Assembly (NCBI RefSeq): GCF_028640845.1
Contig: NC_080541.1
Location: 9,514,435-9,578,434, forward strand
DNA from: Ahaetulla prasina
Lineage: Eukaryota; Chordata; Lepidosauria; Squamata; Colubridae
Length of the DNA: 64,000 bases
Direction of reading: 5' to 3'
In this document: positions 42,918 through 54,291 of the stretch, piece after piece
Numbering within the stretch: the stretch's first letter is position 1
How the letters are laid out: every line of letters begins with the position of its first letter
Notes under the pieces: generated by a model
What the model was told of the DNA's origin: nothing
What the model saw: the letters and a program-made list of their open reading frames with translations, nothing else
Database searches by the model: none
Translations under genes and position numbers: made by a program

Positions 42918-43532
42918 TATAATTCTACAGAGGAATTATTGAGTCTGTCATTTGCACCTCTATAACTGTCTGGTTTGGTTCTGCAACCCAACAAGAAAAA
43001 CACAGACTTCAGAGGATAATTAGAACTGCAGAAAAAACAATGGCTACCAGCCTGCCTTCCATTGAGGACCTGTATACTGCACGAATCAAGAAGAGGGCCG
43101 TGAAAATATTTGCAGATCACTCGCATCCTGGACATAAACTGTTTCAACTCCTACCCTCAAAACGACGCTACAGAGCACTGCACACCAGAACAACTAGACA
43201 CAAGAACAGTTTTTTCCCGAAGGCCATCACTCTGCTAAACAAATAATTCCCTCAACACTGTCAGACTATTTACTGAATCTGCACTACTATTAATCGTTTC
43301 ATAGTTCCCATCACCAATCTCTTTCCACTTATGACTGTATGACTATAACTTGTTGCTGGCAATCCTTATGATTTATATTGATATATTGACCATCAATTGT
43401 GTTGTAAATGTTGTACCTTGATGAACGTATCTTTTCTTTTATGTACACTGAGAGCATATGCACCAAGACAAATTCCTTGTGTGTCCAATCACACTTGGCC
43501 AATAAAATTCTATTCTATTCTATTCTATTCTA
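42918..43532 (+). mobile_element. L3 LINE 3' part with short (ATTCT)n
   Basis: From CTACAGAGGAATTATTGAGT (ESVICTSITVWFGSATQQEK, then LYTARIKKRAVKIFADHSHP) through the standard untranslated region to only five ATTCT units at 43507-43532. Frame open from 42930 to about 43246. Confidence 0.92.
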
Positions 43533-43916
43533 GATCACAAATTCTGCAGACATTTCCCTGTCCATCCCAATGTAGCTTCATCTGTAGAATGGTCCAGAAA
43601 TGGGGCTTGCCATGCTATACTTATAATCTATGTGAGCTTGAATTCTTCGTTGTTGGTTGGGGTTAATTCTGTTCTGATTGGTCTGCCTTGTCAATCTGAT
43701 GTGAAGGGTTTGGATCTTGTGTCTGATAGAGTGTAAATCCTATCCAACCTAGTGTTAGACTTTCCAAAATTCCTGACTCTTCTGCCGTTTGTTGTTTGTT
43801 TGATTCTTTTCTTATTCCAGTCAAATGTGTGGAATAAGAGCGTAGGTAGCTATGAATTATTCTGGTTTTGGGTTTTTTGCAGTTACGTGTTCATTATTAC
43901 TTTAGTGTAATTGGGG
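43533..43916. other. Intron, no recognised feature
   Basis: Unassigned sequence between the L3 end and the hAT element. Confidence 0.45.
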
Positions 43917-44204
43917 CAGTGCAATTTTTGCTACTGGTTCTATGGGTGGGCATGGCATGGCTTGGTTGGTGTGGCTTGGTGGGCATGGCAGGGGAAAGAT
44001 ACTGTAAAATCTCCATTCCCACCCCAATCCAGGGGAAGGTTACTCCAAAATCTCCATTTCTTCCCGATCAACTGGGACTCGGGAAGCAGAGAATAGATGG
44101 GGGTGGGGCCAGTCAGAATTTTTTACTTCCAGTTCTCTGAACTACTCAAAATTTCCACTTCCAGTTCTCCAGAACTGGTTAGAACCTGCTGAAACCCACC
44201 TCTG
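43917..44204. mobile_element. hAT-like element (ACCGGTT group), 288 bp
   Basis: CAGTGCAATTTTTGCTACTG ... GCTGAAACCCACCTCTG, flanked by AATTGGGG / GATTGGGG (7 of 8). Internal halves match the arms of the foldback element at 11610. It lies about 340 bp upstream of a COL22A1 exon. Confidence 0.85.
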
Positions 44205-44540
44205 GATTGGGGCCTTATTTACCCTATGTGGTGTTGGTTGCAAGCTTGGCAGTTGATTCTGTTTAAGATGCCAGTTCTTTAAGATGCCAGTTCACACCTC
44301 GGTGAGGTGTGCAATTTTTTACTTTTTTATACAACTTTTTTTGTGGTGTTTTCATGGGCAACGTGGATACCCAAGACTCATAAAGTTTCCGCAGTGCTAT
44401 CAAAAGGATATAAAAAGTACTAAATATTGGTTCTACTTTGCCAAGAGGTGATTAAAAACAAGAGGAAAAATAAATCTGTGACGTTCTTAGCAATAACACT
44501 AGTTTAAATGTCTCTTCCTTTCTCTTCCCTCTCTTTGCAG

Positions 44541-44615
44541 ATGTCCTGTGTCCAAATGTCCACGTAGAAGGAGACAGGTTCAGACACACCAATGGAGAAA
44601 GGGATGACATACCAG
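44541..44615 (+). CDS. COL22A1: COL22A1 exon, start of TSPN domain
   Basis: A 75-nt coding exon bounded by a pyrimidine-rich tract plus AG (to 44540) and a GTAATG donor (44616). Reading from the third base it gives VLCPNVHVEGDRF, then HTNGERDDIP. Human COL22A1, as I recall it, reads VLCPSVRVEGDRFKHTNG here, just after the von Willebrand A domain. The protein is a fibril-associated (FACIT) collagen of tissue junctions such as the myotendinous junction; this segment opens the TSPN/LamG-like module. The exon takes two codon bases from an upstream exon outside the window and ends one base into a Gly codon completed by the exon at 48212. The family match and the phase fit make the call strong. Confidence 0.9.
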
Positions 44616-44784
44616 GTAATGTAATATTGGCGACAATCAGTTCTTCTTCTCGTCACATAAGAAAGCAGAGATATGTTATATAGAGAGACTGTATTAAGCC
44701 TCAAAGTGGCCAAAACAGTACCTTCTTTTGCAAATTATTGCAAGAATTATTTAAGAGTGCCAGGCTGTCTTTACTGATCAAGGA

Positions 44785-45040
44785 ACAGAATCATCAGTGC
44801 TTGGAATACTTTACCTGACTCTGTGGTCTCTTCTCATAATCCTAATAGCTTTAACCAAAAACTTTCTACTATTGACCTCACCCCATTCCTAAGAGGACCA
44901 TAAGGGGCGTGCATAAGCGCACAAACGTGCCTACCGTTCCTGTCCTATTGTTTTTCTTTTCTTCTTCCTATATATGTTTATATGTGTATATACTACATAA
45001 TCTTTTTGTATGATGTTGTGACAAAATAAATAAATAAATA
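44785..45040 (+). mobile_element. CR1-like LINE, family B, extreme 3' end
   Basis: GTGCTTGGAATACTTTACCT, CCCATTCCTAAGAGGACCAT, GGGGCGTGCATAAGCGCAC and GTGACAAAATAAATAAATA. Begins about 170 bp after the exon at 44541. Confidence 0.85.
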
Positions 45041-45164
45041 AATAGAATATTAGATGGGAATAGTTTGGATCCATTTCCCTGCTTAGCATCAGCTTCAGGA
45101 ATACGCAGCATTGAAACAAAGCTTTCTTTTGCTGGAGTTTATGTTTGGGAGAGTTAGCAGTAAA

Positions 45165-45325
45165 AGGAAACCAGGCCGCCAAAGAACACGGTGGCTGGAC
45201 ACCATCAAAGCTGACCTCTAGTCAGGGCATAGAAAAACTCAAAGAAGTAGTGCAAGATAGGAAGCTGTGGAGAGACCTGCTCCGTAGGATCGCCAAGAGT
45301 CACACATGACTGAATGGATAACATC
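45165..45325 (+). mobile_element. LINE C-terminal fragment (RTE- or R4-like)
   Basis: Degraded codons for a TRWLDTIKADL-like, EKLKEVVQDRKLWRDLLRRI and AKSHT-like end resemble the final residues of RTE/Bov-B or R4/Dong LINE proteins (R-W-L-D ... DRKLWR). Too short to place. Confidence 0.5.
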
Positions 45326-45431
45326 ATAATCATCTTCAAAAGGATAATGAATAATAATGAGATTCAAAAAAAAAATAGGGTTTTGTTTCTGCACTGAAGC
45401 ACTTCAAGGGGAGTTTAGGCAAAGTTGGGTC

Positions 45432-45432
<1 letters not shown>

Positions 45433-45472
<40 letters not shown>
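45433..45472. repeat. (TG)n microsatellite
   Basis: About 19 TG units. It could form Z-DNA. Confidence 0.95.
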
Positions 45473-45474
<2 letters not shown>

Positions 45475-45586
45475 ACTTTGTTTCATATCTGTGTCTCTTT
45501 TGGTGGGGAAAGGATTTTTACAAGGTTGCAAAGAGCAGTGCTGTTTCCATACATTATATTTTTCCCATCTCATAAAGCTCTTAGAA

Positions 45587-46027
45587 CTGTGACGGCGAAC
45601 CTATGGCACGCATGCCACAGGTAGCACATGGAGCCATATCTGTGGGCACGCGAGCATTGCCCTAGGACAGCTCCAGTGCGCATGCATGTACCAGCCAGCT
45701 GATTTTCAGGCTGTCCAGGCCCATTGGAAGTCGGGAAATGGGCCATTTCCAGCCTCCAGGGGCCTCCGGAGTGTGTGTGGGTAAGGCCATTTTCACCCTC
45801 CCCAGGCTCCAAGAAAGGCTCTGGAGCGTGGGGAGGGCGAAAAACCAGCCTACCGGGCCCACCGTGTCATCACGTGCCAAAAGCGGGGGGGGGAGTGTGG
45901 GGGGGTCATATATGCATGTGTGGGGGGGTGGGGCACATTGAATTATGGGTGTGGGCACGCACGCACGCGACCCCATCACGCTCTCCCCACTTTTGGCGCA
46001 TGACGGCAAAAAGGTTAGCCATCACTG
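45587..46027. mobile_element. hAT-like element (GATGGCGAACC group), 441 bp
   Basis: CTGTGACGGCGAACCTATGG ... AAAAAGGTTAGCCATCACTG, flanked by TCTTAGAA / TCTTAGCA (7 of 8). GC-rich interior with GGGGGG runs and CACGCACGC. Relatives lie at 60721-62879 and 56112-56286. Confidence 0.85.
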
Positions 46028-46271
46028 TCTTAGCATAACATTTTGTACTCCAGAAATAACATTTGGGGAAGAAATATGACAAATTCATTTGGCCAGCAAT
46101 GACAAAACATATATTTGATAGAATGCAGAGGACAAAACCTGGCCCTATTAATATTGGCAATAAGTTCTTCTCTCATGCAATATATAAATATATAAATATG
46201 ACATTTTAAAATGAGCAGAAGTCAAAGTCAATAGAGATTTCCCTTTCCGGGAAGATCTGATGAAAATTTTC

Positions 46272-46368
46272 GGAAAAAGAAGAAGGAGAAGGAGAAGAAG
46301 GAGAAGGAGAAGGAGAAGAAAGAAGGAAGGAAGGAAGGAAGGAAGGAAGGAAGGAAGGAAGGAAGGAA

Positions 46369-46426
<58 letters not shown>

Positions 46427-46428
46427 AA
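46272..46428. repeat. (GGAGAA)/(GGAA)/(GAAA) purine microsatellite
   Basis: Blocks change in order GAA/GGAGAA, GGAA (about 13 units), GAAA (about 14 units). Confidence 0.95.
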
Positions 46429-47500
46429 TGAGTCAGAGTGTGCACAGTGTGACTGCTAGTTTGAGACAACCCAGAAGCAAAATACAGTACACAGAGGTTT
46501 TGTCTTTCAAACAGTGGTTTATCTACAAGTTATATACAGTATACATATATACATATGCGAGCTAAGCAAAGCCAGGCAATCAATCTTCAACTATAACAGG
46601 AAGTACACACAGAGAGAAATACATGAAGAACTACAATAGAGATAGAACATGAGGAGAGAGAGACGCCCTCACATGACTGCCCCTATATAGACAGCCTAAA
46701 GCAGTGCTTCTCAATTATTTTCTGTCATGCCCCCCTAGGAAGAAGAAAACATTTTTCCCTGCTGACTCATTCTCATTGCATCATCTCGGTTTACAGCCTT
46801 ACAGCAGCTGGTCAGCTATTAAATCATCATTACCTTAACAAAATGCATTCCCAAATGAAAAAATAAGACATATGTGTCTCTCTTATTATTAAAGTATTTC
46901 CACAGCTCAGTTATACTTTTCTATGTTTGAGCCAGTAAGGTTCTCTCAAGCAGCAGTAAATCAAGGGTGCAGTTCACACGAACCGTTTGCAACAATGGCA
47001 ATATATCAAAAAATGATCCCATTAAAGTTGTTTTCAGGGTCTTTCATGGGGTGAAGCCGATGAGCACTGGACAAGAATAAATGCTTTATTACTACTTCTG
47101 AATGGAAAAAAAGCTCAGAGGAAAAACATTCCAGAAAAGAAAGAAAGTACCTAACAAAGTAATTATTTGCAAACTGTAATATATCCAAAATTACAGTTTT
47201 GGCAAAGGATCACAGTGCACCATCTACCATGCCAAATGATATCATCTTTTTGAAGAGAGTGAAAGCTCTAACAGAGAGTCTAGAATTGAAACCTTTTGTG
47301 TGTTTTTACATGTGTGTGTTTCTGTAAAAAATTCTGCCTGAGTTTATACAGCCTCCAAATCTTAAAACTGGATAACAAAGTGCTTTGTTTGTATAATATG
47401 CTAGACCCAAACCAATTAACCATGATATGGGTGATAGCCAAGGTTATGACAAATGGTTGGGTTCTCTTCAACATGTTGCATCCCAAATGGATCAATCTTA
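46429..47500. other. Intron, little recognised
   Basis: Over 1 kb with no named repeat except CAGTGCTTCTCAATTATTTT at 46702, which resembles a hAT terminus. Its partner end was not found. Confidence 0.45.
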
Positions 47501-47508
47501 GTTTAGAT

Positions 47509-47841
47509 CAGTGGGAGTTAACCTGGTCTCTACCGCCCACTAGTGGGCATTCCAGCTTTCATGGTGGGCAGTAGAGACCAGGTTAGTTTCACTTACGTAA
47601 CGTGAACTAAACTTATGCGCGGGCGATACAAATAGTATATTTTCAGAAATTTAAATTGTCACGGGGAATTTTATGAAAATCTAATGAAAATGTTTTTAAA
47701 TAACGCTTTGAAAATTTTTTAAAAAGCCAATTAAATTAAAAAAAAAAGAAAGTGCTTCAGTATCGGACAAAACCCCTACCGCCCATCATGAAAGCTGGGA
47801 CACCCACTAGTGGGCAGTAGGGACCAGGTTGACTACCACTG
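47509..47841. mobile_element. hAT-like element with GCCCACTAGTGGGC ends, 333 bp
   Basis: CAGTGGGAGTTAACCTGGTC ... GACCAGGTTGACTACCACTG, flanks GTTTAGAT / CTTTAGAG (6 of 8, TA-centred). Each end carries the perfect palindrome GCCCACTAGTGGGC-like and CTACCGCCCA. Interior is A/T-rich without a frame. Confidence 0.8.
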
Positions 47842-48211
47842 CTTTAGAGATAACTTGAGGTGGTGAACATACATACATACATACATACAATCTTCACTCA
47901 TCCTATTTATCTGTTTTCCCTGCAAGAATGCCTAAGACGAGACTAGAACACCCAGGCTCCTGGTGATTGGCCCAAAATCACCCATCCTAAATTGAAATTA
48001 GAACTCAGAATCTCCTGGTTTCTAGGTCAGCGTTTTCAGCACTACACCAAACTCTCCCGCTTTTAATATTGGCAGATACATTAATTTTAATCAATTATTT
48101 TAATTATTACTGGTAGGTATTAACAAATAATAAATATCTATCAGCAGCTAAACATTAAAGTCTCACTTTGGTCTTTCATGCTTTCTTTTGTTGTTGTTGT
48201 TGTTTTGGTAG

Positions 48212-48323
48212 GGTTTGACTTGATGGAATTATTCCGTGTACGGGAGATATTCCGAATGAAAGACGACGGAATCCAGAGCTCTTATGTGCGGCTAGGAAGT
48301 TTTCCCATTGTTCAGCGGACACA
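48212..48323 (+). CDS. COL22A1: COL22A1 exon, TSPN domain
   Basis: A 112-nt exon between a TTTTGGTAG acceptor and a GTAAGT donor. The first two bases complete a Gly codon, giving GFDLMELFRVREIF, then QSSYVRLGSFPIVQ. The human protein has GFDLMDLFSVKEI and QSSYVRMGSFPVVQ at this place. GFDL followed by a hydrophobic helix is typical of FACIT collagen TSPN modules. It ends two bases into a codon (CA) that the next exon completes as Gln. The acceptor follows a (TTG)n stretch, so its pyrimidine tract is interrupted by G. No stop codon or frame break is present, so the copy looks functional. Confidence 0.92.
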
Positions 48324-48445
48324 GTAAGTTCCCCCTCTTCCTTTGAACCATTTCTTCAATTGTTCCATTTCCCTAATATGGTCCTTTTCCAGTCAGAGTT
48401 AGAATTGAAATCATCCAGGTTTAATAACACACCAATAAAGTTTAT

Positions 48446-48690
48446 GAGCCTTGGTGGCGCAGTGGTTAGAGTGCAATACTGCAGGCTACTTCTGCTGACT
48501 GCCAGCTGCCTGCAATTTGGCAGTTCGAATCTCACCAGGCTCAAGATTGACTGAGCCTTCCATCCTTCCGAGGTGGGTAAAATAAGGACCCAAATTGTTG
48601 GGGGACAAGATGCTGACTCTGTAAACCGCTTAGAGTGGGCTGTAAAACACTGTAAAGAGGTATATAAATCTAAATGTTATTGCTATACAG
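48446..48690 (+). mobile_element. tRNA-derived SINE
   Basis: GGTGGCGCAGTGGTTAGAGT (A box), TTGGCAGTTCGAATCTCACC (B box), AGCCTTCCATCCTTCCGAGG, AACCGCTTAGAGTGGGCTGT and TATATAAATCTAAATG end. Full length, about 245 bp, in sense orientation 120 bp after a COL22A1 exon. Confidence 0.88.
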
Positions 48691-48906
48691 TCCAGAACTG
48701 TGATTCTGTAAATTTCCACAAGATATTGATCCCATCTTGTTCAAACAGGAAATGAAAGTCATAACAAAGGACTTAATGAATGGAAACACCCATCTCACAC
48801 TTGGTTTTAAAGGATTTCTCCTTTTTCTATTATCTTTTAGGACCATGGAAGTAGAAATATATTTTCTATTTATTCACAACAAAGAGGTAATGACTGTGCT
48901 CTAGAA

Positions 48907-48997
48907 CAGGGGTCTCCAACCTTGGCAACTTTAAGACTTGTGGAATTCTGGGAGTTGAAGTCCACAAGTCTTAAAGTTGCCAAGGTTGGAGACCCTG
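48907..48997. mobile_element. hAT-like hairpin element (CAGGGGTC group), 91 bp, TSD CTCTAGAA
   Basis: CAGGGGTCTCCAACCTTGGC and AAGGTTGGAGACCCTG around a CTTGTGGAATTCTGGGAG centre, flanked by CTCTAGAA at 48899-48906 and 48998-49005. The inner part of one arm is deleted. Confidence 0.92.
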
Positions 48998-49005
48998 CTC
49001 TAGAA

Positions 49006-49395
49006 CAGCAGGCCATGCAAGTAAAAAAGAGGAAATACTTTTGGACATGATCCTAAGGAGTAGGATGGGCCACATGAGCGTTACTATCGATCTGAGCATA
49101 TTGATCTGTTTCTTTTGAAAATAGTAGGGCTGTTAAAATCTATGGATACAAGTGTATTGCCATCAAATTCAAGTCTAGTCACGACAAAGAGACAATCAAA
49201 AAGCCAAAATGGAACAAAAACACCAAAAACACCTTCCCACTAGCAATCAACACCCAGATGAGCACAAATTAACATTAAAATAACATCCGACCAACAATCA
49301 AGAATTAATCGAAGAACTGCCAAACAAACAGCCCAACCCAAAAAAAACCAAGAACACTCTCACCAACACTGACAGGGCAAAACCACTAGAATATA
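49006..49395. other. Intron, no recognised feature
   Basis: A-rich unassigned sequence (AACAAAAACACCAAAAACACC and similar). Confidence 0.45.
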
Positions 49396-49895
49396 AAAGT
49401 CTGTAGAGATTCTCAGTCATCCAGGTCATGGTTGTCCCAAAGGTGCTTTTTCGAGAGGCAACTGGACTTTCTTGGTTTTTCTTTGAAGATGTTTACATTC
49501 CTCATCCTTCCATTCCCCACCCACCAAGAAAGTCCACTTGCCGCCTGAAGAAGCACCTTTGGGACAACCATGACTTAGATGACTGAGAATCTCTACACAT
49601 GTTTAGCTATACAATTTGGGATGAACACCCTTGGAATGGTGTGGGAGTAGGAATGGATTTCCAGAGAAAAAAAAATTACAGACTACAGGAACCATTTGCA
49701 CTACTCAGGTGACCCTGAGGACACAGATAAACCTCCAAGTGCTTCAATGACCCTCTAAAAAGATGCAAATGACTAGCTGTCTACAAGGAATATAAATCCT
49801 TCTATTCCCCACTATCCTGCCAGAGCTGAAGAAGCTTCTTGGATGAGAAGCAAAACATCTTCATAGAAAAAAACAAGAAAGTCCAGTTGCCTCCT
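49396..49895. repeat. Inverted pair of GAGATTCTCAATCATCCAGG-family repeats
   Basis: AGAGATTCTCAGTCATCCAG (49403) and its inverse ACTGAGAATCTCT (49580-49595) with CAAAGGTGCTTTTTCGAGAG / GCACCTTTGGGACAACCATG form a long hairpin. GAAGAAGCTTCTTGGATGAG recurs at 49826. Possibly Penelope-related, not proven. Confidence 0.6.
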
Positions 49896-49944
49896 TTTGT
49901 TTGTTTTGTTTTGTTAACTAACTTGCATAATGAAACATTTTTAT

Positions 49945-51055
49945 TTTTATTTATTTATTTATTTATGTCAAGCATGTATTAGATAACATATACATTAAGT
50001 ATAGACATAATTCATGAGGTGGATACAAATAAAAGAAAACATTAGAATTTTTATTTTTATTTTTATTGGCCAAGTGTGATTGGACACAAGGAATTTGTCT
50101 TGGTGCATATGCTCTCAGTGTACATAAAAAAAAAAGATACGTTCATCAAGGTACAACATTTACAACACAATTGATGGTCAATATATCAATATAAATCATA
50201 AGGATTGCCAGCAACAAGTTATAGTCATACAGTCATAAATGGAAAGAGATTGGTGATGGGAACTATGAGAAGATTAATAGTAGTGCAGATTCAGTAAATA
50301 GTTTGACAGTGTTGATGGAATTATTTGTTTAGCGGAGTGATGGCCTTCGGGAAAAAACTGTTCTTGTGTCTAGTTGTTCTGGTGTGCAGTGCTCTATAGC
50401 GTCGTTTTGAGGGTAGGAGTTGAAACAGTTTATGTCCTGGATGCGAGGAGTCTGTAAATATTTTAGGACAGGGACGGTAGGCAAGCTGGTGCTTTTATGC
50501 ATACCCCCTTACAGACCTCTTAGGAATGGGGTGAGGTCAACAGTAGACAGTCTAAGGTTAAAGTTTTGGGGGTTTGGGGAAGAAACCACAGAGTCTGGTA
50601 GTGCATTCTCGGCATTGACCACTCTATTGCTGAAGTCATATTTTCTGCAATCAAGTTTGGAGCAGTTTACCATAAGTTTGTATCTATTGTGTGCTCGTGT
50701 ATTGTTGTGGTTGAAGCTGAAGTAGTCATTGACAGGTAGGACATTGTAACAGATAATTTTATGTACTATGCTTAGGTTGGACTGAAGATGGCGTAGTTCT
50801 AAGTTGTCTAAGCCCAAAATTTCAACTCTGGTGGCATAAGGTATTATGTTGCGAGAAGAGGAGTGGAGGACTCTTCTCGTAAAATATCTCTGGACTCGTT
50901 CATTGTATTAATGTCCGATATGCAGGGCGGGTTCCAGACAGATGAGCTGTATTCAAGAATTGGTCTAGCAAAAGTTTTGTATGCTCTAGTTAGCAGTACA
51001 ATATCACCAGAGAAGAAGCTATGCAAGATTAGGTTAACAACTCTTAATGCCTTTT
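49945..51055 (-). mobile_element. CR1-like LINE, family B, antisense, split by L3
   Basis: TTATTTATTTATTTATGTCA tail at the left, then an L3 insertion (50050-50463), then GACAGGGACGGTAGGCAAGC and minus-strand codons for NVLPVNDYFSFNHNN and GLDNLELRHLQSNLSIVHKI, and a 5' part with ARPILEYSSSVWNP. Confidence 0.88.
50050..50463 (-). mobile_element. L3 LINE 3' part, antisense, nested
   Basis: TTTTATTGGCCAAGTGTGAT to TCCTGGATGCGAGGAGTCTG, inserted in the family B LINE. Unusually it lacks the (AGAAT)n tail; (TTTTTA) runs adjoin instead. Confidence 0.88.
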
Positions 51056-51062
51056 TGACAAT

Positions 51063-51280
51063 GTTGTTATTTTATTTATTTATTTTTATTTATTATTTAT
51101 TTTATTTGATTTTTATACCGCCCTTCTCCCGAAGGACTCAGGGCGGTGTACAGGCATAATAAAAACCAACAATACAATATACAAGTTTAAAATACGATTT
51201 AAAAAACTTATTTAAATTAGCTCAGTGATTAAAATTTAACCATACTAAAACCCCGTTACAGTGAGCTCTGGCACTTAGAT
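51063..51280 (-). mobile_element. L2-like LINE 3' end, antisense
   Basis: ATTTATTTATTTTTATTTAT then ATACCGCCCTTCTCCCGAAG, GACTCAGGGCGGTGTACAGG, as at 61075 and, in sense, 15960-16050. Confidence 0.85.
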
Positions 51281-52140
51281 CATTTGAGATGAGTATTCCA
51301 AGGTCTTGAAGAAAGCAACCAAGCTCCGAGAGCATCAAGGATCCCCCAAAGAATCTTAGCTAAAATGTGTACTGCAGATGAAGACAAGTGGATTCCAACT
51401 TCATTAGGAAAACTGAAGAAGAGAAACAATGAGGACGAAGCTCTGCTTAGAAATGGAAGTTTGTCCAAATAAGGAGAGTGGAAAAACCACAAAATCTAGC
51501 AGAGACATCCTTAGCAGACAATAAAGGCTGTGTCTGTGTAAGTCTGAAAGAGAGTGAGAGTTTCATATGATAAAATAATTTGAAACAGCTCATGTCCAAT
51601 TAGGTCACAATGGTAGAATTAAATGAAACAATGTGTTTTCTGCGCCAGGCAACTGGAATTAATATCATTAGTTCATTTAATTCTGCATTAGCATGTAGAA
51701 GTAGATTTTTCACTGAGCCCCTTTCATTCTAGAATATCACAGAAGAGTGGGCATCATTTAAAGCCAACCGAGAAAAAGGTATTTCCATTCATTATACCCA
51801 TTGCTGCTGCTTTCATTTCCCATTTGAATAAGGCAGCACTGTTTCAATCGCTCACTTTCCAATACATGCTGCCAATTATTACTGAAGTAGCAAAACGTCC
51901 AAACATGTTTTCTGACCTAGGCTTCCTTAGAAAGCACAAACTTAGTCCTGGCAAACCTCTTTTAATTCATACGGCTGTGAATTATTGTCATTCTCAGTCT
52001 GAAGGGCTTCTCAAACAGTCTTGCAGGGGGGTGTTTACAAACACCCACCTTATCTCCCTTGGAATGCTGCCAGAGAACTAATTACCACATGCAGGGCAAG
52101 GCCAAACTTAGCACAGAGTCAAAAAGAACTTTTCCACAGC
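51281..52140. other. Intron with one cryptic exon-like segment
   Basis: Unassigned, apart from 51733-51778, which has TTCATTCTAG before it and GTATTT after it and reads NITEEWASFKANREK. Its 46 nt would break the COL22A1 frame between the flanking exons, so it is not annotated as coding. Confidence 0.45.
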
Positions 52141-52149
52141 TTTTACTGA

Positions 52150-52600
52150 CCAGATGAACTAACTGCTTCCTGCAAAAGCTCACCTCCCTTTCACTTCTCA
52201 TTTCTATCTTATGGGAGGGGCCAATCATCTCCAAGCCTTACTCCCAAGTCGACCCTGTTTCCTTAATTGTTCCTGTCTCCTGGCAGCTCTGAGCATGTGA
52301 ACACTGGGAACTAGCTCACGCTGTTCTTCTGCCTTGCTGATATCAGACTCCGGAGGCAGCAAAGAACTACCAGATGGCCTTGGCCCCCCTCTCTGCTTCT
52401 GACTCAGAGCCATCATCCGAGCCTTCCCCAGACTCCAGGACTGGCCCACGTTCCTCCCCAACCTTCTCACTATCCGAATCTGCTGCCAGCTCTGCTGGCC
52501 ACTGGCGGGCCTCAACAACATGAAAACTGAAGTACCCATAACTACTGGTCACGGCACCAGAGGTTCTCAGATATTCTGTCAATGCAGGAGTTTACAAACA
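52150..52600 (-). mobile_element. Possible LTR remnant, antisense
   Basis: GC-rich block whose minus strand resembles the 5' part of the solo LTRs at 54466 and 55592 (Ser/Glu-rich codons; GAGTCTGGGGAAGGCTCGGA). Boundaries and target duplication not found. Confidence 0.3.
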
Positions 52601-52799
52601 TCCAGGGGTTTCTTCTCAAATCAAGTCTCACTGTTTATTGAGTGTGCTTAAGGACATACACATATAATATGTGAGCTCTAGTAATGAAAGCACAATTAAA
52701 AAAGGAAGCAAACTGAAACAGAAAGTAGAATAATGTTAACAGGTACAGGAACCAACCATTACAATGTGAAATGGTGAATAACTTAAAGAATCATAGGGC

Positions 52800-52980
52800 T
52801 GAAAGTGACCTCGGAGGCCATCCAACTTAACGGAATAAAAGAGTTGGAAAGGACCTTAGAGGTCTTCTAGTACCCCTTGCTTAAGTAGGAGACATTACAC
52901 CATTTCAGATAAATGATTATCCAATCTCTTCTTAAAAGGCTCCAGTAATGGAGCATCCACAAGTTTTGAAGAAGAAAAGG
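52800..52980 (-). mobile_element. CR1 LINE 3' end, antisense
   Basis: AAAGAGTTGGAAAGGACCTT, ATTATCCAATCTCTTCTTAA and ACAAGTTTTGAAG. Degraded. Confidence 0.8.
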
Positions 52981-53059
52981 ATGACCAGTTATAAATTGGA
53001 TAAACTCAATTACATGGCAATGTTGTAGTACTGGGTGACCTGAAGGACCAGGATGGAGA

Positions 53060-53400
53060 CTAGAGGTGACTAGGGTGGTTAAGAAGAACTAGGAGTGATA
53101 TGATATCAGTGTTTCAATATAAGGGGCTGTCACAAAAAAGACGGGAGTCAAACTATTCTCCAAAACACCAGAAGGCAGGACAAGAAGCAACAAATGAAAA
53201 CTAATCAAGGAAAGAACCAACCTAGAACTAAGGAGAAATTTCCTAACAGTGAGAAGAGTTAATCAGAGGAACTACTTGCCTTCAGAAGTTTGGGTGTTCC
53301 ATCACTGGAGTTTTTTTAGAATAGACTGGATAACCACCTGTCTGAAATGGTATAGAGGTTGGACTAGAAGATCTCAAAGTCCCTTCCAACTCTGTTATTC
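53060..53400 (+). mobile_element. Canonical CR1 LINE 3' part, old copy
   Basis: CAGTGTTTCAATATAAGGGG, GGAAAGAACCAACCTAGAAC and GAGGTTGGACTAGAAGATCT to CCCTTCCAACTCTGTTATTC. With 52800-52980 it forms inverted CR1 ends. Confidence 0.82.
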
Positions 53401-53892
53401 TGACTGATAATCCTAGATAAAATCTATTTATGTGTGATACCTATTTCATTGTGTTAAACCTTGACATCAGCTTGTTGGCACATAATCAATCTCTCTATGT
53501 CTCTCTCCCTCTCTTGCTCTCCCTCCCCCCCTCATTCTCTCTGTTTATATATATTTTATAGTAGAGAAACAAATGGAAGAAATTCAGAAAAGACACCAAG
53601 TCTTCAACTATTTCATACACTAGTCATTCCCGTTTCTCTTTGGGTTGAAAAAGGGGTTGCAAAATTGGGAGCAGTTTAACTTCTAAACTAATTTTTCTTT
53701 ACTTTCTTATGTTGGGGAAGCAAAACTTCTCATACACTCTTGTTAAACTGTTTATTGCAGATATTTATCAACTTCCTTCTTTCTCCGCCAGGAGAGTTAG
53801 TGCTTCCTACATATCCAATCCTTCCTACATATTCCTACATATCCTACAATTCCTACATATTCCTACAATTCCTACATATCCAATCCTACATA
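53401..53892. other. Intron with short simple repeats
   Basis: CT-rich patch at 53492-53542 and degenerate tandem TTCCTACATATCC-type units at 53804-53890, directly before the L3 end. Confidence 0.6.
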
Positions 53893-54131
53893 AGGCAATC
53901 CTTATGATTTATATTGATATATTGACCATCAATTGTGTTGTAAATGTTGTAACTTGATGAACGTATCTTTTCTTTTATGTACACTGAGAGCATATGCACC
54001 AAGACAAATTCCTTGTGTGTCCAATCATACTTGTCCAATCAAAAATTCTATTCTATTCTATTCTATTCTATTCTATTCTATTCTATTCTATTCTATTCTA
54101 TTCTATTCTATTCTATTCTATTCTATTCTAT
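53893..54131 (+). mobile_element. L3 LINE extreme 3' end with (ATTCT)n
   Basis: GGCAATCCTTATGATTTATA to TCCAATCATACTTGTCCAAT, then (ATTCT)n at 54045-54131. It ends 160 bp before the COL22A1 exon at 54292. Confidence 0.92.
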
Positions 54132-54291
54132 CCATGGCCAGTTTGATTAATAACCATTATAGACTGCAGGGAACAAAGAATTTATTCTCCCACGTTGTGA
54201 TTTTGAGGATTGGTTGCCCAGATGTATGTAACTTAAATACTTTTCATTACTTTCTCTTCCCCCACCACCTCCGTCCACCTCCTTCCTCCAG

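Noticed and set aside
45724..46038. Gly/Trp-rich frames as a novel protein
   Set aside because: They lie within a GC-rich hAT-like element with an 8-bp duplication.
48446..48560. tRNA gene suggested by A and B boxes
   Set aside because: The boxes belong to a SINE head; no acceptor stem or anticodon arm, and the sequence continues into a SINE body. Same for 29975, 31893, 56357, 57912, 58408 and 62540.
52225..52582. Ser/Glu-rich minus frames as host exons
   Set aside because: The composition resembles the GC-rich part of the solo LTRs nearby; no acceptor or donor gives a collagen or other known domain.
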